Assembly: GCA_938048185.1 (NCBI GenBank)
Contig: CALIVT010000019.1
Span: forward strand, 87,779 to 151,778
Length of the DNA: 64,000 nucleotides
Reading direction: 5' to 3'
From: an uncultured Arenicella sp.
Lineage (GTDB): Bacteria; Pseudomonadota; Gammaproteobacteria; Arenicellales; Arenicellaceae
Shown: positions 9,416 through 19,041 of the stretch, piece by piece
Layout of the letters: each line of letters starts with the position of its first letter
Position numbering within the stretch: the stretch's first letter is position 1
Notes under the pieces: model-generated
Seen by the model: only the letters and a program-made list of their open reading frames with translations
Databases searched by the model: none
Told to the model about the DNA's origin: nothing
Translations under genes and position numbers: made by a program

Positions 9416-9456
9416 AAAAAAAAACCGACGTAAGGGCGTTGCCCTTACGTCGGTTT
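9416..9456 (-). terminator. rho-independent terminator of the TonB receptor gene
   Basis: Perfect 16-base arms (9422-9437 and 9441-9456) with a GTT loop; on the minus strand the hairpin is followed by a run of T residues (9416-9424 read as A on plus). It separates the receptor transcript from the ligase gene downstream. Confidence 0.92.
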
Positions 9457-9495
9457 CATTACTAATATTCTAATTTATTGACTAACAACAAATAA

Positions 9496-11970
9496 TTAGA
9501 AGTCGTAGTTTACCGTTACACCGTAGGTACGTGGCGCATTGCGGTAACCGCTAAAGCTACCGTTCTGTGCCACTGATGGGAATGCCGAGATCAAGTCATC
9601 ATGATCCGTCGCATTACGCACCCAGATTGAAAAGCCGTAACCTGACTCGGTATTCATACCTGCAGACACGTTCAAGTTTCTAGTTTCACGGGTAAACTGC
9701 TCAATTGACAAATCGCCAATCGGCACCTCATCTTCAAAGAAGTAATCCGCACGAAGATAAGCGTCATTGTTACCAATGCTAAACGTGTACTGCATTGAGG
9801 CAGACAAGCTTGTTTCGTTGATGCCACCGGGTTGCAGCCCACTCAAATCGGCAACTGCGCCGGTCAGAGGGTCGCGTCCCGCACCTTGAAAGTCGTCATA
9901 TATCGGGTCAAGGAGTGTGCCCGCAAGTGAAAGCTTCAATGAGTCAATCGGGTAATAGGTAATATCAAATTCAATACCAGTCGTGGATTGTTCACCCGCA
10001 TTCGTTAGGTTAAATCCGGTACCGATAAACGCGTTGGACTGAAAACCTTCGATTGACTGATCAAAGATGGCCAGATTAATTGCGAAACGATCAAACTTCG
10101 CTTTCAAACCAAGTTCATAAACCGTCGCGTCTTCCGGTCCGGCAAAGCGTGTACCAGAGTTTAAATTAGGTGTGCGCAAGCCAGCTGCTGTCAACGCTGG
10201 GATATCAGCAACGGTTGGCCGTGAATCACGGCTTAAGTTCCAGGAAGTGGCTTTAAATCCAGTGGATACGCCTGCATAGATATTTAAGCTATCGTTAACG
10301 TCGAACGCTAAGCGAACAGTATACGTAAGCTCGTCATCATCGCTGCGACCATCTTCAATAACGTTGGGATAATCTAAGTAAGGTGGTAAAAATTGGAGGG
10401 GTTGCAAACCTAACAATGGGTTGAACTGTGGGTTAGTCGCTAACGCCGCCGCTTGCTGTGCCGCTTGTGGAACCAACGCAAAATTCTGAGGCGTTGGCGC
10501 TAGCCCAGTAATGCTCGAGAAAATTCCAGCGGTACCCAACTGAACAAAATCAACCGATGAAAACGGGTCGCTACGAGGCTGCGCAAGCGCGGATTCCTTT
10601 TCATCTTTTGTGTAGTTTAAACCCACTGTCGCGGTCAGCGAATCAGTCAAGTGCCAATCCAACTGCGTGAACAAAGATATCGAATCATTTTCAAGCGTGC
10701 CGACCTCGGTAACTCCGTCGCCTGCACGGCCAAATGTTTGACCGATGGGCAACCCAAGTGCACCTTCAACAAGCGCGATCGCGCCACCAGACAGGGCATC
10801 AAGATACGAACGATACCCGGTGCCAAAATTCAATTCGTTGGAATAATCAATAGACTCATCAAACAAGAAGCCCCCGACCATCCAATCAAGATTCTCGCCT
10901 GCAGTTGAGGCAATTCGTATCTCTTGAGTAAAGGTGTCGATATTGGTATCAATCGGATTCGTGATAATCGCCGCGCCGGTAAAATCAGCATCAATATCAG
11001 AAAACGAATCCACATTTCTCAGCGATGTAATTGAGGTGACTCTGAAGTTGTCAAAATCTTTATCAATTTGTAGCGACACGCCAGAGTTATCAATTTCATT
11101 GATTGGGTCGATATTACCAAACGCAACAAACGACTCTGGGTCGTTAGGCACTAATTGACCGCCAGCGAAATTGATCGCGCCAGTGGCGGGGCCAGAGACC
11201 AAGTTCAATGCAGTACAACACTCTTCATCGATGGTATCGTAATCCGCAATAATACGAAATTCAGTCGTATCATTTGGCGTCAGCAATAGTTGCCCTCGAA
11301 ATGATTGACGGTCACGATTATTAACATCATTGCCCGTTACTAGATTCTCATTATAGCCATCACGAGTATTCGTTCCCAAAGACAAGCTAAACGCAGCGCT
11401 ATCGGAAATCGCGTCCTCGTAGTAGCCTCTGGCTACAAATTGACCAAAGTTACCGACGGTGCCAGTTACTTGACCAATACGCTCGCCGGACGGTTTGCGC
11501 GTAACGATGTTGATTACACCGGCCGATGCGTTCTTACCGAACAATGTACTTTGCGGACCACGAAGAACCTCGACGCGCTCAAGTTTAGGTAAATCAGAAA
11601 TTGCACCCGCTGAGCGCGAGCGATAGACACCATCAATGAAAACACCAACCGAAGGCTCAATACCTGGGTTATTCGCACCATTACCGAAACCACGAATTAC
11701 GAAATTGGTGTTAGCCGAGTTTTGTAGTTGGCTTACGCGCAGCGAAGGAACAACACTTTGCAAATCGCTAATATCTAAGATATTCGCTTTCTCAATGGTA
11801 TCCGCGGTTGTCACGCTTACAGCGATTGGAATCTCTTGCAGAGTGGTCGCACGCTTGGCAGCCGTTACCACAACTTCTTCTAGCAACGAGTCTTGTGCAA
11901 CACTAATGCTTGGCACCGCCACTGTAGCGATGGCCACAGCGGACGCCAGCTTGCTAAATGATAATTTCAT
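9496..11970 (-). CDS. TonB-dependent outer-membrane receptor
   Basis: An 824-residue receptor with a signal peptide (cleavage probably after SVAQ near residue 26), a TonB-box-like segment LLEEVVVTAAKR, and a plug domain (QSVVPSLRV, NPGIEPSVGVFIDGVY, VEVLRGPQSTLFGKNASAGVINIVTRKP). A 22-strand barrel follows, ending in the aromatic C-terminal residue YDF. GAGGAGGAG lies 6 bases before the ATG, a strong ribosome site. Large receptors of this subtype in marine gammaproteobacteria import bulky or hydrophobic organics; being next to ligase and beta-oxidation-type genes suggests an organic substrate, not iron. No FecR-type signalling domain is present. Confidence 0.92.
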   Translation of the reverse strand: MKLSFSKLASAVAIATVAVPSISVAQDSLLEEVVVTAAKRATTLQEIPIAVSVTTADTIEKANILDISDLQSVVPSLRVSQLQNSANTNFVIRGFGNGANNPGIEPSVGVFIDGVYRSRSAGAISDLPKLERVEVLRGPQSTLFGKNASAGVINIVTRKPSGERIGQVTGTVGNFGQFVARGYYEDAISDSAAFSLSLGTNTRDGYNENLVTGNDVNNRDRQSFRGQLLLTPNDTTEFRIIADYDTIDEECCTALNLVSGPATGAINFAGGQLVPNDPESFVAFGNIDPINEIDNSGVSLQIDKDFDNFRVTSITSLRNVDSFSDIDADFTGAAIITNPIDTNIDTFTQEIRIASTAGENLDWMVGGFLFDESIDYSNELNFGTGYRSYLDALSGGAIALVEGALGLPIGQTFGRAGDGVTEVGTLENDSISLFTQLDWHLTDSLTATVGLNYTKDEKESALAQPRSDPFSSVDFVQLGTAGIFSSITGLAPTPQNFALVPQAAQQAAALATNPQFNPLLGLQPLQFLPPYLDYPNVIEDGRSDDDELTYTVRLAFDVNDSLNIYAGVSTGFKATSWNLSRDSRPTVADIPALTAAGLRTPNLNSGTRFAGPEDATVYELGLKAKFDRFAINLAIFDQSIEGFQSNAFIGTGFNLTNAGEQSTTGIEFDITYYPIDSLKLSLAGTLLDPIYDDFQGAGRDPLTGAVADLSGLQPGGINETSLSASMQYTFSIGNNDAYLRADYFFEDEVPIGDLSIEQFTRETRNLNVSAGMNTESGYGFSIWVRNATDHDDLISAFPSVAQNGSFSGYRNAPRTYGVTVNYDF

Positions 11971-12406
11971 TTAAGTACTCCTCCTCTTACGGATTTATTT
12001 ACAGGTTTGTTTTGTATTTATTATTATCAGACTTGCTTGATTCGGAAGCTAAAATTTCATATATCACTTCGCCAACCATTTTAGAGAGTCTAAATTTAAG
12101 ACAAACTAAGCGAAAGCAAATCGCTTGTCATCCGTTCTTTTTACCACTTTTTGTCAAATCTTCAAAGACATAATGCCCATTTACTAGATGAATAACTCAT
12201 TTACCACTCAATTAATTTAGAGCTTCTCACTTGCCCGTCTGGTGCGCCCGCGTAGAGATACATTTGTCTACCTAAATAATCTGAAAAGTGCGTAGGTTAG
12301 CGCTGCTGTAAACACGTTGTAAATAAGAACCACTTGCAAGCGCGGCTTGCCCCTGGCGGGTAAACACCGACCAATCAGGCACAAAAAACCACCACCCAAC
12401 GATCGC
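11971..12406. other. 436-base intergenic region upstream of the receptor gene
   Basis: It carries the ribosome site of the receptor gene at 11972-11985 (minus strand) and an AT-rich tract at about 12010-12030 that could hold its minus 10 region. A GCAAGC/GCTTGC inverted repeat at 12336-12350 could end the regulator transcript, although the T-run is weak. No supported gene was seen. The length suits a regulated promoter, possibly for the neighbouring Crp/Fnr protein. Confidence 0.4.
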
Positions 12407-13114
12407 TTAGCTACCCTCCAACTCCGTCGCTTGTTTTAGAGCTTCTACATCTTTGACAATGTAGTTATTGCGTTGCTTGTCGATCACACCCGCGCGCACC
12501 CACTCTCGAAAAGCCTTATTCACCCGCTGTCGTGACCCCATACTCATGTGCGCAAAATCCATTTGGTTCACTTTGAGATTCAGGGCTATACCATCTTTAT
12601 GTGGCACGCCGTGGTGCTTTAATAAAAACAATAGCCGCCCGGCTAATCGCGCCTTTAGCGGGTAAAACAACATGCCCGCCAGCACCTCGTAAACTAATCG
12701 AGTGCGGTTAACGTGTTCTAAAAACAAGTTTTTATATATCACCGGAAAATCACTAGCAACCGCTTTAACTGTGGTGCCTGGTATTAACAAAATTTCGGCA
12801 TCCGTTTCGGCCCAAACTTCCAATACTCGACTTTCATTTCCAGCAATCGCCGACTCCCCAAACCAGTAGTCTTGATACAACAACGCAAGCATAAATTGTT
12901 GGCCGTTACTGCTGCTCAACGAAATTCTGACACTGCCCTCGACGATACAAAAAATGTGGTCAGGAACTTCACCCAGCATATACAAAAACTGGTGCGGATC
13001 AAAGGACCGAGTGGTAGCACGCGCAGCGAGTTTATCAATGGCTTCTGGGGGTAGGCCTTGAAACCAAACGCCCCGTTTAATAATGTTGACAATTGCGCCA
13101 TGATCCTTAGACAT
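12407..13114 (-). CDS. Crp/Fnr-family transcription regulator
   Basis: From the ATG at 13114 this is 235 residues, the usual length: an N-terminal cyclic-nucleotide-binding-like beta roll (FCIVEGSVRISLSSS, YWFGESAIAG), a long dimerisation helix (about residues 120-150), and a C-terminal winged helix (MDFAHMSMGSRQRVNKAFREWVRAGVID). The recognition helix has S-M-G-S-R-Q-R-V-N-K. No Fnr-type cysteine cluster is visible. A TTG 26 codons further upstream could also start it, so the N terminus is uncertain. It sits between the MFS carrier and the receptor, and probably controls this catabolic block. Confidence 0.82.
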   Translation of the reverse strand: MSKDHGAIVNIIKRGVWFQGLPPEAIDKLAARATTRSFDPHQFLYMLGEVPDHIFCIVEGSVRISLSSSNGQQFMLALLYQDYWFGESAIAGNESRVLEVWAETDAEILLIPGTTVKAVASDFPVIYKNLFLEHVNRTRLVYEVLAGMLFYPLKARLAGRLLFLLKHHGVPHKDGIALNLKVNQMDFAHMSMGSRQRVNKAFREWVRAGVIDKQRNNYIVKDVEALKQATELEGS

Positions 13115-13204
13115 AATTTGAAGAACACCTTGTAAGTTACCGATAAAAATAGACAATAACGAGTCGTTAATCTCAATGCAAGCGCTAGACAACCGTCCAT
13201 TATA

Positions 13205-14521
13205 TTATTTTTGCAGTCTTTCCCAATAGATAGACCCGATAATAAAACTCACGACCGTGCCAACTGAAAGGACGTCAATTGTAAGCAACGAGTAGCTCAA
13301 TGGTGTGCTGACACCGTAGGCGTCGAAGGTATCACTGAGGACGCCGGCAATCAAAGCGCCCAAACCAAGTCCGATAAGATTACACATTAACAATAAAATC
13401 GCGGTGGATATGCCGCGCAGCTTTGCCGGCGAGAGGTCTTGAACAGTCGAGAAAACCGGCCCGTAAAACGCGGTATAGCTCAAAAAACCCGCACACATAC
13501 CGATATAAAACAACGGAGAATCGGGTGCGACGAAGCGGTAACTAATCATTAACGGTGTTACCGCTAACAGAAAAATCGCGAGGAATCGTAAACGTCCTCC
13601 CTTAAACCGGCTCAAATACCAATCACTCGCCCAACCGCCAATCAGCGAACCGAGAGTTCCAAAAAGAATAAACAAGCCACCATAAAGGGTCGTAATTTCA
13701 GCAACGTCGAACCCACGTTCACGAGTCAACCAATTAATGATGTGCTGAGCACCGCCAATAGGCAAGTGCATAAATATAGCCCCGATCATCGCCCACGCAA
13801 GCGCGGGCGATTCTTTCGCCACAGCATAGACTTGTCCCATCGACGCAAACACACCGCCAGATGTTGCCCGCTGCTCGGCGGCGCCATCATGTTGATCAAA
13901 TTGACCACGTTTAGGGTCCGATAAGAAAAAAATCAACGGCGTCAGGACAATACCGATTGCGCCCAAAACATAAAAGCAGTTACGCCACCCGATTTGCGGG
14001 CCAAAAACCCCGGCAACAATAAAACTTGCACCAGCGCCTAAGGGCACCCCAAGATAGTAGAGACCGGCCGCCGTGCCGCGACGGTTTGACGGAAATAAGT
14101 CTGACAACATTGACAGTGCGGCGGGCGACAAACAGGCTTCACCAACACCAACAAAAAGTCGTGCAATACCCATTTGAACAAAGCTTCGCGCGCTTCCAGA
14201 AAAAGCAGTCAGTGCGCTCCAAACAAGAACGCCAGCGGCAATTAAACGAGGGCGATGTATTACGTCAGCTAAACGTCCAACGAACAAGCCCATAACCGCG
14301 TAGAACGTTACAAACATGGGCCCAGTCAATAAACCAAACTGGGTATCACTCAGCTGTAGGTCGCGGGTAATTGCAGGTCCAAAGCTCGAAATAAGCTGAC
14401 GATCTACCATATTGATAATATTCAATACGACCAACAAAAACAAAACCAACCGTGCATGTTTAGCCGGTTTTATCGAGTCATTGGGCGTCGTCGAGGCTGC
14501 AAATGATGTCGTTTTTTTCAT
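13205..14521 (-). CDS. MFS transporter, spinster-like
   Basis: About 438 residues with 12 predicted transmembrane segments. The loop 2-3 motif GLFVGRLADVIHRPRLI is a clear major-facilitator signature, and RLFVGVGEACLSPAALSMLSDLFPSNRRGTAAGLYYLGVPLG is typical of the spinster-like group. The ATG at 14521 is preferred over GTG at 14539. Inner-membrane carrier for a small organic molecule, not predictable further. Its position upstream of the regulator and receptor suggests it takes the substrate, or exports a product, of the catabolic block. Confidence 0.87.
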   Translation of the reverse strand: MKKTTSFAASTTPNDSIKPAKHARLVLFLLVVLNIINMVDRQLISSFGPAITRDLQLSDTQFGLLTGPMFVTFYAVMGLFVGRLADVIHRPRLIAAGVLVWSALTAFSGSARSFVQMGIARLFVGVGEACLSPAALSMLSDLFPSNRRGTAAGLYYLGVPLGAGASFIVAGVFGPQIGWRNCFYVLGAIGIVLTPLIFFLSDPKRGQFDQHDGAAEQRATSGGVFASMGQVYAVAKESPALAWAMIGAIFMHLPIGGAQHIINWLTRERGFDVAEITTLYGGLFILFGTLGSLIGGWASDWYLSRFKGGRLRFLAIFLLAVTPLMISYRFVAPDSPLFYIGMCAGFLSYTAFYGPVFSTVQDLSPAKLRGISTAILLLMCNLIGLGLGALIAGVLSDTFDAYGVSTPLSYSLLTIDVLSVGTVVSFIIGSIYWERLQK

Positions 14522-14611
14522 TGAATTTTCATGCACCACAAATCTTTACGTTTTAGTCTCTCTTTTTTGTTTCTCTTTTTAGTCTCTATAGCGACACAAA
14601 TTCCGAGTGAA

Positions 14612-14926
14612 TTATCCGCTTTTATTTTTACCAATAGTTTTTCCGAGCAGTGCTAGCTGGCGTCGCACTTCTTTGGGGTCGGCTTTTAAGGGTCGATAAA
14701 TTTCAACTCTATCGCCCGCTTCCAATAAATAGTCGCCGTCGATCTTTAACGCGAAAACACCCAGTGCTAATGACGATAAACTAGCGCTCTTTAAGGCGTC
14801 AATGTCGTCAATAAAATTGGATTGCTTAACTAACTCCAGAGCACTGGTCCCGCGAGTAACTTTTGTTTCATACAACCATTGTTTTTCTGGCGTCGCGTAC
14901 ACGAGTGATACGTTTATTTGATGCAT
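14612..14926 (-). CDS. rnfH: RnfH family protein (UPF0125)
   Basis: 104 residues with the ubiquitin-like beta-grasp RnfH pattern: INVSLVYATPEKQWLYETKVTRGTSALELVKQS, then LKIDGDYLLEAGDRVEIYRPLKADPKEVRRQLA, which is highly characteristic. It starts 4 bases after the ratA stop, so the genes are co-translated. The ratA-rnfH pair beside smpB is a conserved gammaproteobacterial neighbourhood. Molecular role unsettled despite the name; no rnf genes are nearby. Confidence 0.9.
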   Translation of the reverse strand: MHQINVSLVYATPEKQWLYETKVTRGTSALELVKQSNFIDDIDALKSASLSSLALGVFALKIDGDYLLEAGDRVEIYRPLKADPKEVRRQLALLGKTIGKNKSG

Positions 14927-14930
14927 ATGT

Positions 14931-15362
14931 CTACTCTGAATACAGCGCGTGCGCGCGCTTTTGAAAGGCGTCCAGCTGAGCCGAGATTACGGCTTGAAAA
15001 ACTCGACCGAATAATTTTTGAGTGACCACACTGTCGAAATCAAACTCCATTTCCAACGATACTTTACACGCGTTATCCCCAAGACTTTGGATCGCCCACT
15101 GACCATTGAGCTTTGAAAATGGGCCTTTAACCAACTCCATAGTCAATGATTCGTTTTCGCGCAGCGTGTTCCGTGTGGTGAAACTGATGTTAAGCTTACT
15201 GTACGCAATGAGTAATTTAGCGACCATTACACCATCGGAGTTACTAATCATCTCAACGCCGCTGCACCAATTTAAAAAACTGGGGTAAGCCTCTACGTCA
15301 ATAATCACGGCATACATATTTTCGGCGCTGTAATTTAATAATGCCGATCGGGAAACATTCAT
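14931..15362 (-). CDS. ratA: RatA/Coq10-like START-domain protein
   Basis: 143 residues matching the polyketide-cyclase/START-like RatA family: N-terminal MNVSRSALLNYSAENMYAVIIDVEAYPSFLNWCSG and C-terminal VTQKLFGRVFQAVISAQLDAFQKRA. Homologues are described both as a toxin that blocks 70S ribosome assembly in E. coli and as ubiquinone-binding Coq10-like proteins; sequence alone cannot decide. The rnfH gene follows at 4 bases and an NSS transporter gene precedes at 10 bases, suggesting a three-gene transcript. Confidence 0.88.
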   Translation of the reverse strand: MNVSRSALLNYSAENMYAVIIDVEAYPSFLNWCSGVEMISNSDGVMVAKLLIAYSKLNISFTTRNTLRENESLTMELVKGPFSKLNGQWAIQSLGDNACKVSLEMEFDFDSVVTQKLFGRVFQAVISAQLDAFQKRAHALYSE

Positions 15363-15372
15363 AAGCTAAGAT

Positions 15373-16854
15373 TTAAGCTGGCAAAAACAGCACCATGGCC
15401 AAGACCAGCGCTAGTATAAAGGGTGCAAGGTAGCGCAGGCAAAAACGCCACACACCAAACAACAAAGGTAGTCGATTCGACAAGGCCGAGGTCACAACAT
15501 CACTCGACATTCGCCAACCAACAAATACCGCAATCAATAGCGCTGTGAGCGGCAGCAGAACGTGCGTGGTTAAAATATTGAAAAAATCAAAGTAACCATT
15601 TATACGCTCTTGGCCAAAATAGTAAAAACTAAATTGCTTGCCGCCAAACGAATAGATCGACAACCAACCAAGCAGCCATGCGAATGCGCCAACCAACCAA
15701 GCGGCGATCCGGCGGGAAACAGGAAAGCGGTCCGCAATCATAGCAATACTGGGTTCTAGTAAAGCAAAGCCTGAAGTCAGCGCCGCGACAAATAATAAAA
15801 TAAAAAATGAGGAGCTCCACAAGACGCTGTACTCGCTCATTTGCGAAAACGCTACCGGCAGCGTTTCAAAGATCAAACCAGCACCCGAATCCGGGCGCAT
15901 ACCAAAGGCAAACACAATCGAGAAAATAGTTAAGCCTATTAAAAAAGCAACTCCGGTATCGAACACCAAAATGGCTCCAGCGCCTAGAAACAATGGTCTC
16001 GACTCGCTCAAATAAGAGCCGTACATAATCAGGATGCCAATACCGATACTTAAAGAGAATAAAGCTTGAGTCAAAGCACTTACTATTAGTTCCGGGTGCA
16101 GTTCAGCCCAACTAAAGGTAAACATAAACGCATAGGCTTGCTCGAAATCACCAACCTGCCCCGCATAGAACATCAACCAAATCAAGAAACCAACAAACAC
16201 TGGCATAAGCAGACGCACTGCGCGCTCCAAACCCGTGCGCACTTCTTGCGCCAATACATTGACCACCACCAATACGAACACGGTATGCCAAATTATTTGC
16301 TGATCAGTGTTTCTCAATAAGGCGCCAAACGAGTGCTGCACTATCTCTGCAGGAACATCGACAAAAGCACCAGAGATCGACTTCATTACATAAAATAGAA
16401 TCCAGCCGGCAACCACGCTGTAGAAAGAGAAAATCAGAAAGCTGCTTAAAATTCCGAGCCAACCAATAATTTGCCAAGTGCCCGACTTCAACTCAAGTCG
16501 CACGATATTACGAATGCTGCGAACCGGATTGCCTTGCCCCACGCGTCCGATTAAAAGTTCGGCAACAATCAACGGGAACGCAATTAACAGCACAAAGGCA
16601 ATATAAACGTATAAAAATGTGCCGCCATGCAACCCTAACTCGTATGGAAACTTCCATACATTACCCAGCCCAATTGACGAACCAGTCACCGCAAATAAAA
16701 ACGCGGTGAATGAGCCCCAAGCTGGGCGCTTTTTGGGCGTGCCCTGCGGTGCATTGTTAGTCGTTGCGGCTTGAGACGAGGGAGAAGACAAATTAGATTT
16801 ATTGGATTTATGTTCTGTTTTCAGAGTATCGGCGTTATCATTCGCCAGAATCAA
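15373..16854 (-). CDS. sodium-dependent transporter, NSS family (first paralogue)
   Basis: 493 residues with about 12 membrane helices. The NSS signature lies in helix 1: FTAFLFAVTGSSIGLGNVWKFPYELGLHGGTFLYVY, with the unwound sodium/substrate site. A hydrophilic 47-residue N-terminal tail rich in Ser/Asn precedes it. The frame has no ATG before helix 1; TTG at 16854 is the likely start but has no clear ribosome site, so the N terminus is uncertain. It probably imports an amino acid or related compound with sodium. It is inserted between smpB and ratA, which are usually neighbours. Confidence 0.85.
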   Translation of the reverse strand: MILANDNADTLKTEHKSNKSNLSSPSSQAATTNNAPQGTPKKRPAWGSFTAFLFAVTGSSIGLGNVWKFPYELGLHGGTFLYVYIAFVLLIAFPLIVAELLIGRVGQGNPVRSIRNIVRLELKSGTWQIIGWLGILSSFLIFSFYSVVAGWILFYVMKSISGAFVDVPAEIVQHSFGALLRNTDQQIIWHTVFVLVVVNVLAQEVRTGLERAVRLLMPVFVGFLIWLMFYAGQVGDFEQAYAFMFTFSWAELHPELIVSALTQALFSLSIGIGILIMYGSYLSESRPLFLGAGAILVFDTGVAFLIGLTIFSIVFAFGMRPDSGAGLIFETLPVAFSQMSEYSVLWSSSFFILLFVAALTSGFALLEPSIAMIADRFPVSRRIAAWLVGAFAWLLGWLSIYSFGGKQFSFYYFGQERINGYFDFFNILTTHVLLPLTALLIAVFVGWRMSSDVVTSALSNRLPLLFGVWRFCLRYLAPFILALVLAMVLFLPA

Positions 16855-16889
16855 GTATAACTTTAATTCTAGGATAACTCGCAGTCGTC

Positions 16890-17360
16890 ATGGCCAAGTC
16901 CAAAAAAACCCCTTCGAATACCATTGCTAGCAATAAGAAAGCGCGGTTCGATTTCTTTATTGAGGAAGAATTTGAAGCGGGTATTGCGCTTGAAGGCTGG
17001 GAGGTCAAGAGTATGCGCGCGGGTCGAACACAGTTAAAAGAGAGCTACGTTACTATCCATCAAGGTGAACTATACCTTCAAGGCGCGCATATCACGCCAC
17101 TAATTTCCGCGTCAACGCACATTACCGCTAACCCGGTACGTAACCGCAAATTGTTAATGAAACGCATAGAGATTAGCCGACTAATCGGTCAAGTCGAACG
17201 CGCTGGCTATACCTTGGCTCCGCTGAGCCTATATTGGGCGCGCGGTCGAGCCAAACTAAAAATTGGCTTGGCTAAAGGTAAAAAACAGCATGACAAACGC
17301 GCCAGCATTAAAGATCGCGAATGGAAACGCGACCAGCAACGCGTATTAAAAGGCGGCTAG
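16890..17360 (+). CDS. smpB: SsrA-binding protein SmpB
   Basis: 156 residues with the complete SmpB pattern: [49 protein letters not shown], and the C-terminal tail [23 protein letters not shown] that enters the ribosomal A site. It binds tmRNA and is needed for trans-translation. The gene stands alone on the plus strand between two minus-strand transporter genes; only 35 bases separate it from the divergent NSS start, so its promoter must overlap that region. No tmRNA gene was recognised in the window. Confidence 0.96.
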   Translation: MAKSKKTPSNTIASNKKARFDFFIEEEFEAGIALEGWEVKSMRAGRTQLKESYVTIHQGELYLQGAHITPLISASTHITANPVRNRKLLMKRIEISRLIGQVERAGYTLAPLSLYWARGRAKLKIGLAKGKKQHDKRASIKDREWKRDQQRVLKGG

Positions 17361-17386
17361 CGATTCATTCACATAGCGCAGGCTGA

Positions 17387-18820
17387 TCAAAAAGGACTGA
17401 TGCCAAAGAACTTAGTCAACACCGTGGTGACAAACACGAATAACAAAATAGCGGGCACGAAGGTACTCAACGCAAACGCTACATATTTCTGAGTAAACGA
17501 ACCTTCGAAAGAATCATCACCCACCACCAACTCTTCATTTAACTTACGCCGCTTCCAACGATAGACGACGAAGATACAGACAATGAAACCGTTGAGCGGC
17601 AGAATTGTCTCGTAAAATACGTCGTAGACTAAATCAAAGAAAGACCGGGAGCCACCGCCATAGCTTAGAAAATCGCTGAAAAATGGCACCATACCAAACG
17701 ACACTATGCACGCGAGCACAAGCAAAGCCGCACAAGCTCCTAGCGTCAACACACTCTTAAAACGGCTTAATTTCAACTCATCTTGAAACGCAGACATTGG
17801 CACTTGTAAGATCGAAACTTGCGACGTGATCGCAGCGAAAAAGACCAGCAGAAAGAATGCACTGGCAAACAGAGACGCGCCAAAAAAGCCGATCAAAGCT
17901 TGCATTGACAAGAAAATTTTTGGCAAAAAGGTAAATACCAAGGACACTGAGGACGACGATAAACTGTCAGTATCAACCTCAGGATTGAACACAAAAATAG
18001 CCGGCAAAATCAGTAAACCGGCAAAAAATGCGACCGAGGTGTCAACCAAGGCAACCATTTTCGCACCGCCGCTAATGCTCTGAGCCTTCTTCACATAGGA
18101 GCCATAGGTAATCAAGATACCCATACCCAGTGACAATGAGAAAAATGCTTGGCTAAGCGCTAAATTTATCACGCCCATGTCCAACTTAGAAAACTCAGGC
18201 ACAAGGTAAAACTCAACACCACTCATCGCATTAGGCAGCGTTAGTACAAAGACGGTTAACGAGATAAGCATCACAAACAAGCTCGGCATCAACACCTTAG
18301 CAAGGCGCTCAATACCGTCTTGTACGCCCGAATTTAGAATAAAACCGATCAAAAACGTAAGTATCACCAAATAGATAAACACGTCACTGCTGTTAATAAA
18401 GGTACTAAAGTAGGCAGGATCGGCGAGCGACTCGAGGTTGCCAGTCACTGCGCCTATAAAGTACGCCAGTAACCAAACCGTCAAGACCTGGTAGAACACG
18501 GCGATCATAAACGGGGTTATCAGAGCAAGCCAACCACCGAGTCGCCAAATAGACTTATCGCCAGCAATCGCTTTGTAAGCACCCAGCGGATTACGCTGTG
18601 TGTTACGACCTAGCGACATTTCGGCAATCATCACCGGCAAGCAAATAAAAACCACAAATGCCGCGTAAATCACCAGAAAAGCGGCGCCACCGCTTTTAGC
18701 CGCATTGACCGGGAAGCCAACCAAATTACCAATACCGACAGCTGAGCCAGCCGCCGCTAAGATAAACCCGAGCCGCGAACGAAATTGCTCGCGCTCACCA
18801 GAAGCAGGAGTCGCTGCCAT
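17387..18820 (-). CDS. sodium-dependent transporter, NSS family (second paralogue)
   Basis: 477 residues from the ATG at 18820, which has AAAGGA 7 bases upstream; an ATG 21 bases earlier lacks such a site. Helix 1 has SRLGFILAAAGSAVGIGNLVGFPVNAAKSGGAAFL, the NSS sodium/substrate core, and about 11-12 helices follow. Its helix 1 differs clearly from the first paralogue (NLVGFPV instead of NVWKFPY), so the two probably move different substrates. It converges on smpB with 26 bases between stops and appears monocistronic. Confidence 0.88.
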   Translation of the reverse strand: MAATPASGEREQFRSRLGFILAAAGSAVGIGNLVGFPVNAAKSGGAAFLVIYAAFVVFICLPVMIAEMSLGRNTQRNPLGAYKAIAGDKSIWRLGGWLALITPFMIAVFYQVLTVWLLAYFIGAVTGNLESLADPAYFSTFINSSDVFIYLVILTFLIGFILNSGVQDGIERLAKVLMPSLFVMLISLTVFVLTLPNAMSGVEFYLVPEFSKLDMGVINLALSQAFFSLSLGMGILITYGSYVKKAQSISGGAKMVALVDTSVAFFAGLLILPAIFVFNPEVDTDSLSSSSVSLVFTFLPKIFLSMQALIGFFGASLFASAFFLLVFFAAITSQVSILQVPMSAFQDELKLSRFKSVLTLGACAALLVLACIVSFGMVPFFSDFLSYGGGSRSFFDLVYDVFYETILPLNGFIVCIFVVYRWKRRKLNEELVVGDDSFEGSFTQKYVAFALSTFVPAILLFVFVTTVLTKFFGISPF

Positions 18821-19041
18821 AGTTGTTTCCTTTGGTGCCAATGTGAATATTATTAAATTTGATTGAGTCTAGCTTTTGCTTCTCATCATCACAAGAGTTT
18901 CTATGCCCTATGGGTATTATGCTCCCCAGTTTTGTTTAAAAGTTAGTGAAGCGCGGCGTTATTACTGGTGTAAAAACAGCCGTGTAAAAACACCGGCGAG
19001 GACACATAAGTTTAGAAAACTTCGGTTGGGGAACTATCGCT

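Noticed and set aside
11958..12173. Plus-strand 71-codon frame upstream of the TonB receptor
   Set aside because: It begins inside the receptor coding region and covers its ribosome site and leader; its AT-rich composition explains the open frame.
17361..17386. tmRNA (ssrA) next to smpB
   Set aside because: Only 26 bases separate smpB from the next gene and no tmRNA-like acceptor arm or tag frame was recognised.
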